A stretch of 5,495 nt of DNA from Microbacterium sp. (GCA_029267645.1 JAJUIM010000143.1:1-5495); one strand, 5' to 3'. Positions 1-5,483 are shown, counted from the first letter of the stretch. Numbers and translations: made by a program. The notes: generated by a model from the letters alone, not told the origin.

Positions 1-1
1 C

Positions 2-289
<288 letters not shown>

Positions 290-298
290 CGATCAACA

Positions 299-319
299 AC
301 CCCGAGAGGGGTCAATTTT
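299..319 (+). terminator. Weak intrinsic terminator candidate after istB
   Basis: Ten bases after the istB stop, a 5-bp stem (ACCCC/GGGGT) closes on a GAGA loop, a stable GNRA-type tetraloop. It is followed by CAATTTT. The stem is short and the T run is only four bases, so termination may be weak. The sequence also abuts the first IS terminal repeat and may simply be part of that end. Confidence 0.3.
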
Positions 320-328
320 CAGACGTCG
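309..328 (+). repeat. IS21-type terminal direct repeat, inner copy
   Basis: The sequence GGGTCAATTTTCAGACGTCG pairs with the outer copy at 334-353 (15 of 20 identical, 25-bp offset). It is a probable transposase (IstA) binding site within the IS end. Confidence 0.7.
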
Positions 329-333
329 ATAGG

Positions 334-353
334 GGGTCAGAATTCAGCCGACG
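334..353 (+). repeat. IS21-type terminal direct repeat, outer copy
   Basis: The sequence GGGTCAGAATTCAGCCGACG is the outer copy of the repeat at 309-328 and lies 6 bp inside the proposed IS tip. Immediately outside it, 354-359 reads TTGACA, an exact -35 consensus pointing out of the element. No good -10 follows at 16-18 bp. Confidence 0.7.
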
Positions 354-359
354 TTGACA

Positions 360-529
360 AGGCGTTGCGCTCACGCAGGTCACCACTCCGATCGAGTCGG
401 TTCTGGCCATATGCCGCGGAATCTGCGCCCGATCCAGCGGACAACTGTCGTGGAACGTGCGGCGTGTCTGGACATCTCGCCGCGGAACCTACATTCGGGG
501 AGGAGTAGGGGCGCGTCGCTCGGGCCGGG
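360..529. other. Unassigned sequence between the IS tip and the hairpin array
   Basis: This 170-bp stretch has no convincing gene, RNA gene or promoter. It looks less repetitive than the array that follows. A short segment, GGCGTGTCTGGACATCTCG at 461-479, resembles the right arm of the array hairpins (GGGCGTGTCTGCACTCGGGA) and could be a decayed half-element, but no matching left arm is visible. Any target duplication made by the IS would start at 360; it cannot be checked because the other IS end is outside the window. Confidence 0.5.
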
Positions 530-585
530 TCCCGAGTGCGGTTGCGCCGTTCTCGGGCAGGCCGAGGGCGTGTCTGCACTCGGGA
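530..585. repeat. 56-bp hairpin element, copy 1
   Basis: The left arm TCCCGAGTGC (530-539) is an exact reverse complement of the right arm GCACTCGGGA (576-585). Inside, CGCC pairs with GGCG, then CTCGG with CCGAG around a GCAGG loop, leaving a 3-base GTT bulge. The interior is nearly identical to copy 4. Confidence 0.9.
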
Positions 586-621
586 AGCCGCCGGCGCGCG
601 CGGGTGGCGCTGGGGGCGGCC

Positions 622-677
622 TCCCGAGTGCGTTTGCGTCGTTCTCGGGGTGTTCGAGGGCGTGTCGGCACTCGGAA
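622..677. repeat. 56-bp hairpin element, copy 2
   Basis: The left arm is TCCCGAGTGC (622-631) and the right arm GCACTCGGAA (668-677), with one mismatch in ten pairs. The inner stem is CTCG/CGAG. The right-hand GGGCGTGTC block is conserved. Confidence 0.88.
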
Positions 678-743
678 ACGAATCGGCGCACTCTGCGGTG
701 GCGCATGGTGCCGCGGCACTGCGTTGGCGCCGCTGCGACGCGC

Positions 744-799
744 TCGCGAGTGCCGTTGCGCCCTACTCGGCATGACGTAGGGCGTGTCTGCACTCGGGA
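744..799. repeat. 56-bp hairpin element, copy 3
   Basis: The left arm is TCGCGAGTGC (744-753) and the right arm GCACTCGGGA (790-799), with one mismatch. The interior differs from copies 1, 2 and 4 on both sides but stays paired: CGCCCTAC on the left matches GTAGGGCG on the right, an 8-bp inner stem. This paired change suggests the fold is being kept. Confidence 0.88.
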
Positions 800-837
800 A
801 CACGTGCACCCGCGCAGGCGCGGGCGTTGGGGCGGCC

Positions 838-893
838 TCCCGAGTGCGTTTGCGCCGTTCTCGGGCAGGCCGAGGGCGTGTCTGCGCTCGGGA
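838..893. repeat. 56-bp hairpin element, copy 4
   Basis: The left arm is TCCCGAGTGC (838-847) and the right arm GCGCTCGGGA (884-893), where the single change leaves a G-T wobble pair. The inner CTCGG/CCGAG hairpin with GCAGG loop is as in copy 1. Confidence 0.88.
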
Positions 894-960
894 GCATTGC
901 GGGGCCCGCGCGCGGGCGCGCATCCGGCCGTGGCACTGCGTCGGCACCGCTGCGATGCGT

Positions 961-1016
961 TCCCGAGTGCCGTTGCGCCCTACACGGCGCGTTCGAGGGC
1001 GTGTCCGCACTCGGGA
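961..1016. repeat. 56-bp hairpin element, copy 5
   Basis: The perfect 10-bp arms are TCCCGAGTGC (961-970) and GCACTCGGGA (1007-1016). The left interior matches copy 3 (CGTTGCGCCCTAC), the odd-position partner one 217-bp period earlier, with CGCCCT facing AGGGCG. Confidence 0.88.
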
Positions 1017-1054
1017 ACGCGTCCGCGTGCCCGGACCGCGGCATTGCGCCGGGT

Positions 1055-1110
1055 TCCCGAGTGCCGACACGCCCCCTCGGCCGGCCGCAAGGGCGTGTCT
1101 GCACTCGGGA
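1055..1110. repeat. 56-bp hairpin element, copy 6 (near-perfect 20-bp arms)
   Basis: This is the most symmetrical copy. The left 20 bases TCCCGAGTGCCGACACGCCC (1055-1074) pair with the right 20 bases GGGCGTGTCTGCACTCGGGA (1091-1110) at 19 positions, around a 16-base loop. The element ends 31 bp before the NUDIX ATG and closes the array. Confidence 0.9.
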
Positions 1111-1129
1111 ACCTGGGGCGCCCGCGCAC

Positions 1130-1135
1130 GAGAAT
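1130..1135 (+). promoter_or_regulatory. Possible -10 hexamer for a leaderless NUDIX transcript
   Basis: GAGAAT matches the TATAAT consensus at four of six positions and ends 6 nt before the ATG at 1142. There is no Shine-Dalgarno sequence in the intervening bases and no recognisable -35, because that region falls at the right edge of hairpin copy 6. This is weaker than the equivalent sites of the other three genes. Confidence 0.22.
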
Positions 1136-1141
1136 GGATCC

Positions 1142-1618
1142 ATGCGCGATGTGGAGTTCCGGGATGACGGCACGCGATTCAAGCTGCGGGCGGAGCTCGT
1201 CGTCGCGCAGGGCGGGCGGGTGCTCGTGACGGAGGTCGAGGGCCACGATTTCCGGTTTCTCCCGGGCGGAAAGGTGCGTCTCGGCGAGGCATCGCGCGAC
1301 GCCGCGGCGCGAGAGCTGCGCGAGGAGCTCGGCATCGAGCTCCCGATCCAGCGCCTGCTCTACGTCTCCGAGACGCAAGGCGACGATTCGCACATCTCGG
1401 GTCCTGGCACTCAGAACCACCAGGTGGCGTTCGGGTACCTCGTCGACGGCAGCGAGCTCACGCTCGACCCCTCGACGTGGGAGGCCGGGCACCGATTCCG
1501 CTGGATGGCGCTCGACGACCTGGCCGACGCCGCGTTCCGGCCGCGCGCGCTCGTGCCGCTGCTGCGTGACGCGCTCGCGGGCGACGGGATCCACCACGTG
1601 GCGCTCACGGCGACGTGA
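1142..1618 (+). CDS. NUDIX hydrolase
   Basis: This 158-residue protein belongs to the Nudix family, enzymes that hydrolyse nucleoside diphosphates linked to another moiety (NTPs, NDP-sugars, capped or oxidised nucleotides) using Mg2+. The Nudix box is complete at about residues 43-65: G43, five residues, E49, seven residues, then RELREELGI, with metal ligands E58, E61 and E62. The fold starts near residue 15 (LRAELVVAQGGRVLVTEVEG) and ends in an FRWMALDDLADAAFRP segment typical of the family's C-terminal helix region. Length is normal for a single-domain member. I place the start at ATG 1142 because upstream the frame runs into the hairpin array and gives repeat-derived sequence. Substrate cannot be deduced. 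The protein is probably cytoplasmic. The gene overlaps the convergent GNAT gene by 14 bp. Confidence 0.92.
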   Translation: MRDVEFRDDGTRFKLRAELVVAQGGRVLVTEVEGHDFRFLPGGKVRLGEASRDAAARELREELGIELPIQRLLYVSETQGDDSHISGPGTQNHQVAFGYLVDGSELTLDPSTWEAGHRFRWMALDDLADAAFRPRALVPLLRDALAGDGIHHVALTAT

Positions 1619-2090
1619 GATCCGCCCCCAGCGCCTTCCGCATCGCGAGCACGGTCGTGGAGTAGCCGAGCGATTCGTAGAGGGCGAGGGCGGCGGCGTT
1701 GTCGCCCATCACGTTGAGCCCGATCTGGTCGGCGCCGCGCTCGCGGGCGTAGTCCTCGCCGAGCTGCATCGCGCGCCGCCCGATGCCCCGGTGCTGGAAG
1801 GCCTGATCGACCTCGATGCTCCACACGAACCACGCCTCGTCGCGGCCGGATCCGTCGGGGCCCATCCACAGGTGGCCGGCCGCCGCGCCGTCGGCGAGGA
1901 TCGCGAACATGCGGTGCGCGGTCGCGGATCCGTCGGGCGGGAACGCCGCCTCGTGCTGCCCGCGTGCGCGGGCGCGCGCCTGCTCCTCGTCGACGCCGCG
2001 CTCGACGAGCTGCGCGACGTAGTCGTCGAGCATGCGCGCGAGCAGCTCGGCTCGCAGGGGCGGATCCATCTCCCGGAGCGTCACGTCCAT
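1605..2090 (-). CDS. GNAT-family N-acetyltransferase
   Basis: This 161-residue, single-domain GCN5-related acetyltransferase transfers an acetyl group from acetyl-CoA to an amine; the acceptor is unknown. Motif A, the acetyl-CoA pyrophosphate-binding loop, is clear at residues 99-108 (QHRGIGRRAM, the Q-x-x-R-G-x-G pattern), preceded by the beta-4 strand WFVWSIEVDQAF. Motif B follows at 126-143 (NVMGDNAAALALYESLGY), with the N-x-x-A-x-x-x-Y signature and the usual LYESLGY helix. The N-terminal 45 residues are charged and helical (arginine- and glutamate-rich), as in many GNATs with an extra N-terminal helix. No signal peptide or membrane segment is seen. The start ATG at 2088-2090 is preceded by a TAGGGT hexamer instead of a ribosome site. 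The gene converges on NUDIX and diverges from the GH35 gene. Confidence 0.9.
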   Translation of the reverse strand: MDVTLREMDPPLRAELLARMLDDYVAQLVERGVDEEQARARARGQHEAAFPPDGSATAHRMFAILADGAAAGHLWMGPDGSGRDEAWFVWSIEVDQAFQHRGIGRRAMQLGEDYARERGADQIGLNVMGDNAAALALYESLGYSTTVLAMRKALGADLTSP

Positions 2091-2096
2091 GGCCCG

Positions 2097-2102
2097 ACCC
2101 TA
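2097..2102 (-). promoter_or_regulatory. Candidate -10 (TAGGGT) for a leaderless GNAT transcript
   Basis: Read on the minus strand, TAGGGT fits the actinobacterial TANNNT -10 pattern and ends 6 nt before the GNAT ATG, so transcription would start at or near the A of ATG. Sixteen bp further upstream, TTCGCA (plus-strand 2119-2124) matches TTGACA at four of six positions and lies at the inner edge of the left arm of hairpin copy 7. No Shine-Dalgarno is visible. Confidence 0.42.
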
Positions 2103-2111
2103 TCCGCCGCC

Positions 2112-2167
2112 TCCCGAGTGCGAAACGGCCCCGGAAGCCCGAAGCGGGGGCGTGTCGGCACTCGCGA
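2112..2167. repeat. 56-bp hairpin element, copy 7 (isolated)
   Basis: The same element as in the array lies alone, about 1 kb away, in the divergent intergenic region between GNAT and GH35. The left arm is TCCCGAGTGC (2112-2121) and the right arm GCACTCGCGA (2158-2167), with one mismatch and again exactly 56 bp overall. The right-side GGGCGTGTC block is conserved, while the left interior is different (GAAACGGCCCC) and can pair as GCCCCG/CGGGGC (2128-2133 with 2145-2151). This shows the family is dispersed and not only tandem. Confidence 0.88.
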
Positions 2168-2250
2168 ACGAGCGCCTCCCGAGGGTGCGCGCCAGCGGAT
2201 CGTCCATGGACGCCCGCGAGATGTGCCTGGGCTCGCGGCGGGCAGCGCCG

Positions 2251-2256
2251 TACCGT
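2251..2256 (+). promoter_or_regulatory. Candidate -10 (TACCGT) for a leaderless GH35 transcript
   Basis: TACCGT fits TANNNT and ends 7 nt before the ATG at 2264, which supports that start codon. An in-frame GTG at 2255 overlaps the hexamer and is a less likely start. There is no purine-rich ribosome site in the preceding bases and no clear -35. Confidence 0.42.
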
Positions 2257-2263
2257 GAGTCGC

Positions 2264-4591
2264 ATGCCTCGTCTGACAGTGAGAACACCCGACGCCCCGA
2301 TCGACGCCCCGCTCGACATGGGCGATCCCGCAGGCGAGGCGCGGGGGATCCGCCTCACGTCTCGGTACGTCGAGCGCGACGGCCGGCCGTGGTTTCCCAT
2401 CATGGGCGAGTATCACTTCAGCCGCGATCTGCCCGAGAACTGGGAGCGCGAGCTGCGCAAGATGAAGGCCGGCGGGGTCAACATCGTCGCGACCTACATG
2501 CTGTGGATCGTGCATGAGGAGGTGCGCGGCCAGGTGCGGTGGGACGGGCAGCGCGATGTGCGCCGCTTCGTCGAAACCGCCGCGCGCGTGGGCCTCGACG
2601 TCGTGCTGCGCATCGGGCCGTGGGCTCACGGCGAGACGCGCAACGGCGGCTTCCCCGACTGGCTGCAGGAGCTGCCGATCGCGCACCGCACGAACGATCC
2701 CGCCTACCTCGCCCTCGCTCGCGGCTGGTACGCCGCGATCGAAGAGCAGGTGCGCGGGCTGTTTCATGCCTCCGGCGGCCCTATCGTCGGCGTGCAGATC
2801 GACAACGAGCTCTACGACCAGCCCGACCACCTCGGCCGGCTGCGCGAGCTGGCGGAGGAGGTCGGCATGGCGGCGCCCCTCTGGGTCGCGACGGGCTGGG
2901 GCGGCGCGCAGCTGCCCGACCGGGCGCTGCTGCCCGTGTACGCCGGATACTCCGACGGCTTCTGGGACGAGTCGACGACCGACTGGCCCGAGTTCGGCGT
3001 CATGCACTTCACCTTCAACACCGTGCGCGACGACCTGTCGGTCGGCGCCGACCTGCGCGACGCGCCCGCCGAGGTCGACGGCTCGGCCACCCTCGGCGCC
3101 GACGATCCGTGGCCCTTCGCGACGTGCGAGCTGGGCGGCGGCATGCAGGTCGCCTACCACCGGCGCCCGCTCGTCGACTCCGACGACGTCGCGGCCCTCG
3201 CGCTCACGAAGCTCGGCAGCGGATCCGCCTGGCAGGGCTACTACCTCTTCCACGGCGCGACGCAGGTGATCGGCGAGCGCAGCACGACGCAGGAATCGCA
3301 CGCGACGGGCTATCCGAACGACCTGCCCGTGCGCAACTACGACTTCTTCGCGCCGCTCGGATCAGACGGGGCGGAGCGCCCGCACTTCCACCAGCTGCGC
3401 CGCCAGCACCTCTTCCTCGACGCGTTCGGCGACCGCCTCGCGGCGAGCCCGACGACGCTGCCCGCGCCGGACGAGGATCCCGTGCGCTGGGCCGTGCGCG
3501 GCGACGGCGAGCGCGGCTTCCTGTTCGTGAACAACCACCAGCCGGCCGTCGCGCCGCTCGCGCCCGTCGAGGGCGTGCGATTCGACGTCGCCTTCGACGG
3601 CGCGCGCGAGGTGACGGTGCCGATGGATCCCTTCACGCTGCACGAGGGCGTGTTCGCGTTCTGGCCGCTGCGGCAGCCGTTCGGATCCGTGCCGGCCGTG
3701 ACCGCGACCGCCCAGCCGATCACGCAGTTCGCGGCCGGCAACCGCACGGTCGTGCTGCTCGCGGCGACCGACGGCGTGCCCGTCGAGCTGCAGCTCGAGG
3801 GTGTGGCGGCGTCGAGCGTCGAGGGCGCCGAGGTCGCGGAGCACGGCGACGTCGTCATCGCGCGCCCCACGAGCGAGCCCGGCCTCGGCTGCGAGGTGCG
3901 CGTGGGCGACACGACGTTCGTCATCCTCACGCCCGCGCTCGCCGACGCCGTCTGGCGGGGCGACATCGACGGCCGCGACAGCGTCGTCGTGTGGCAGGGC
4001 AGCGCGTGGTTCGACGGCGGTCTGCGCCTCGTCGTCCCCGAGCGCGATCAGCCGCTCGCGGTGTTCCCGCCGCTCGAGGCGGCCGAGGACCTCGCCGCGG
4101 CGCCCGCCGAAGGCACCGTGTTCGCGACCTTCCTCGTGCCCGGATCCGACATCGTGCGGCCGCTCCCGACGCCCGTCTTCGACGTCGCGGCCGTCGCGCC
4201 CGTGCGCACGGGCGGCAGCGGCGGGCGGTTCTCGGCGCCCGACGACGCTGACTTCGCCGCGCTCGCGCCCGTCGCGATCGACGTGCCCGACGAGCTGTTC
4301 GACGAGGCCGACAGCGTCGTGCTGCGCCTCGACTGGACGGGCGACGCCATGCGCGTGTGGGCGGGGTCGACGCTCATCGCCGACCAGTTCTGGTACGGCC
4401 GGTCGTTCGACATCGACCTCACGCCGCACCGCGAGGCGATCCGCGAGGGCGGCCTCAGGCTGCGCGCGTTCGCCTGGGCGCCCGACTCGGGCGTGTACGT
4501 CGACGCCCGCGTGCGGCCCGACGCGGACGCGCCCGTGCTCACGGTGAACAGCGCCTCGCTCACGAGCGTCCGCACGCTGTCGCTCTCGTGA
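2264..4591 (+). CDS. Glycoside hydrolase family 35 protein, beta-galactosidase-like
   Basis: This 775-residue enzyme probably removes beta-linked galactose (or a related sugar) from the non-reducing end of oligosaccharides. The N-terminal TIM barrel spans about residues 28-390 and opens with the family-typical FPIMGEYHFSR and the VNIVATYMLWIVHE strand. LRIGPWAHGETRNGGFPDWL (115-134) is the classic GH35 segment around GGxPxWL. The likely acid/base is E182 in GVQIDNE and the likely nucleophile E289 in CELGGGMQ. The C-terminal half, about 400-775, is beta-rich; the stretch near 685-745 (DWTGDAMRVWAGSTLIADQFWYG) resembles the jelly-roll domain of larger bacterial GH35 enzymes. No signal peptide is present, so it is probably cytoplasmic. 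ATG 2264 was chosen because homology-like sequence starts soon after it; the open frame extends 100 codons further upstream, but that part is antisense GNAT and hairpin copy 7. Exact substrate is uncertain. It sits tail-to-tail with an AraC regulator. Confidence 0.9.
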   Translation: MPRLTVRTPDAPIDAPLDMGDPAGEARGIRLTSRYVERDGRPWFPIMGEYHFSRDLPENWERELRKMKAGGVNIVATYMLWIVHEEVRGQVRWDGQRDVRRFVETAARVGLDVVLRIGPWAHGETRNGGFPDWLQELPIAHRTNDPAYLALARGWYAAIEEQVRGLFHASGGPIVGVQIDNELYDQPDHLGRLRELAEEVGMAAPLWVATGWGGAQLPDRALLPVYAGYSDGFWDESTTDWPEFGVMHFTFNTVRDDLSVGADLRDAPAEVDGSATLGADDPWPFATCELGGGMQVAYHRRPLVDSDDVAALALTKLGSGSAWQGYYLFHGATQVIGERSTTQESHATGYPNDLPVRNYDFFAPLGSDGAERPHFHQLRRQHLFLDAFGDRLAASPTTLPAPDEDPVRWAVRGDGERGFLFVNNHQPAVAPLAPVEGVRFDVAFDGAREVTVPMDPFTLHEGVFAFWPLRQPFGSVPAVTATAQPITQFAAGNRTVVLLAATDGVPVELQLEGVAASSVEGAEVAEHGDVVIARPTSEPGLGCEVRVGDTTFVILTPALADAVWRGDIDGRDSVVVWQGSAWFDGGLRLVVPERDQPLAVFPPLEAAEDLAAAPAEGTVFATFLVPGSDIVRPLPTPVFDVAAVAPVRTGGSGGRFSAPDDADFAALAPVAIDVPDELFDEADSVVLRLDWTGDAMRVWAGSTLIADQFWYGRSFDIDLTPHREAIREGGLRLRAFAWAPDSGVYVDARVRPDADAPVLTVNSASLTSVRTLSLS

Positions 4592-4596
4592 TCCGC

Positions 4597-4644
4597 CGGG
4601 GTCAGCCCTTCGCCTGCGCCCTGTAGGCGGTGGGGCTGACCCCG
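4597..4644. terminator. Candidate bidirectional terminator between GH35 and AraC genes
   Basis: A 12-bp perfect stem (4597-4608 with 4633-4644, core GGGGTCAGCCC/GGGCTGACCCC) encloses a second 5-bp stem (CGCCT 4611-4615 with AGGCG 4625-4629) and a 9-base loop. It starts five bases after the GH35 stop and lies mostly inside the last codons of the convergent araC-type gene, covering its stop. There is no T run on either strand, so it would be a hairpin-only terminator of the kind proposed for high-GC actinobacteria. The right arm encodes conserved residues (HGVSPTA) of the regulator. Confidence 0.5.
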
Positions 4645-5474
4645 TGGCGGCGCCGGAAGAGCCGCGAGAAGTACAGCGGATCCTCGTACCCGACCCGCGC
4701 GGCGACCTGCGCGACCGTGAGCGACGTCGTGTCGAGCAGCGTGCGGGCGCGCGACATCTTGAGGCCGGTGTGGAAGGCCGCGGGCCCGCCGCCCGTCGCG
4801 CGCCGGAACAGCGTCGTGAGGTGCGAGGGCGAGAGTGCGACGAGTGACGCGAGCTCGGCGACGGGCACCGTCGCGTCGACGCGGGCCTCCAGGTGGCGCA
4901 TGGCGCGCTCGAGCGGGGAGTCGTCGCTCGGCAGCGCGCTGTCGGCCGCGAGGCGCGTCAGCAGCTGCCACGCGACGCCCGACGCCGCGAGCAGGTGGGC
5001 GGGCGAGAGCCGCCCCTCGAGCAGGCTCACGAGCTCGTCGAAGAGCGCCGCGGCCTTGTCGACCGAGCGGATCCGCGACATAGGCCGGCCCTCGCTCATC
5101 AGCATGCGCGTGAGGTCGCCGATCTCGGCGCCGCGCAGGTGCACCCACCAGATCGTCCAGGGATCCTCCGAGTCGGCGGCATACGCGTGGGGCACGAAGG
5201 CCGGCAGCACGACGTACGTCGAAGGGCCGACGGCGAAGGCGGATCCGTCGACCGTCACGGTGCCTCGCCCCGCGACGCACAGCATCACGACGACGTCGCG
5301 AGATCCGCGGTCGCGTCTCCGGCGGTGCCCCGCCGCGCGGGGGTAGTAGCCGGCGTCGACGACCGTGAGCTGGCGCGTCGCGGTCTGCCGCAGGGCGAGC
5401 TCGACCTGCGGCTCGGGGATCACGCAGATGCGCTGCCCGTCGAAGGCGCGCGGATCCGGGGCGGGCGTCATCAT
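4602..5474 (-). CDS. AraC-family transcriptional regulator
   Basis: This 290-residue protein has the typical AraC layout: an N-terminal sugar-sensing cupin domain and a C-terminal pair of helix-turn-helix motifs. The cupin part spans about residues 35-115 (VVVMLCVAGRGTVTVDG, then a proline-rich VVLPAFVPHAY turn and WTIWWVHLRG, a motif shared with arabinose-type regulators). The first HTH lies near 203-224 (VPVAELASLVALSPSHLTTL) and the second near 252-274 (LTVAQVAARVGYEDPLYFSR), followed by the signature F-R-R-x-x-G-x-S-P-x-x-Y-R at 273-285. Length is normal. Two adjacent ATG codons (5474 and 5471) can start it. It probably activates carbohydrate genes in response to a sugar. The convergent GH35 gene is a plausible target, but genes beyond the right edge are equally possible. 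Its stop is 10 nt from the GH35 stop. Confidence 0.93.
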   Translation of the reverse strand: MMTPAPDPRAFDGQRICVIPEPQVELALRQTATRQLTVVDAGYYPRAAGHRRRRDRGSRDVVVMLCVAGRGTVTVDGSAFAVGPSTYVVLPAFVPHAYAADSEDPWTIWWVHLRGAEIGDLTRMLMSEGRPMSRIRSVDKAAALFDELVSLLEGRLSPAHLLAASGVAWQLLTRLAADSALPSDDSPLERAMRHLEARVDATVPVAELASLVALSPSHLTTLFRRATGGGPAAFHTGLKMSRARTLLDTTSLTVAQVAARVGYEDPLYFSRLFRRRHGVSPTAYRAQAKG

Positions 5475-5483
5475 GCTGTGAAC

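Larger units (their letters stand above)
530..1110. repeat. Tandem array of six 56-bp hairpin elements in ~216-bp two-hairpin units
   Basis: Six palindromic elements begin at 530, 622, 744, 838, 961 and 1055. Each is exactly 56 bp from the T of TCCCGAGTGC to the final base of the GCACTCGGGA arm. Spacers between them are 36, 66, 38, 67 and 38 bp, so short and long spacers alternate. Odd-numbered elements start 214 and 217 bp apart, even-numbered ones 216 and 217 bp apart. The array is therefore almost three copies of a block [hairpin - short spacer - hairpin - long spacer]. The two long spacers share their last 29 bases (715-743 and 932-960) at 25 positions, all four differences being transitions. 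No gene is supported inside; frames crossing it in several phases give proline/arginine/serine-rich translations that merely repeat with the DNA. I do not recognise a named repeat family. MITE-like, REP/BIME-like or RNA-structure roles are all possible. Confidence 0.9.

Noticed and set aside
360..529. tRNA or other known structured RNA gene
   Set aside because: I found no cloverleaf-type arms or T-loop consensus on either strand.
530..1110. CRISPR array
   Set aside because: Repeats are nearly full palindromes of 56 bp with variable interiors, spacers are related to each other and differ in length by class, and no cas gene is present.
530..1110. Integron attC site array
   Set aside because: Element length is in the attC range, but the GTTRRRY/RYYYAAC boundary motifs are missing, no cassette genes lie between elements, and no integrase is seen.
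827..1141. A 105-codon N-terminal extension of the NUDIX frame
   Set aside because: The extra sequence is translated hairpin array. The Nudix fold starts shortly after ATG 1142 and the resulting 158 residues are a normal length.
354..1335. Long open frames through the hairpin array on both strands (up to about 290 codons)
   Set aside because: Their translations are arginine, alanine and proline-rich, repeat in step with the DNA repeats, and occur in several frames at once. They resemble no family and have no start signals. High GC alone keeps such frames open.
1964..2263. A 100-codon N-terminal extension of the GH35 frame
   Set aside because: The extension is the antisense of GNAT plus hairpin copy 7, with no glycosidase-like sequence. 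ATG 2264 has a -10 hexamer 7 nt upstream and leads directly into the family sequence.
2081..4429. Long antisense and alternate-frame ORFs over the GH35 gene (about 350, 400 and 570 codons)
   Set aside because: They are composed mainly of Arg, Ala, Gly, Pro and His runs as expected for shadow frames of GC-rich coding sequence, and show no domains.
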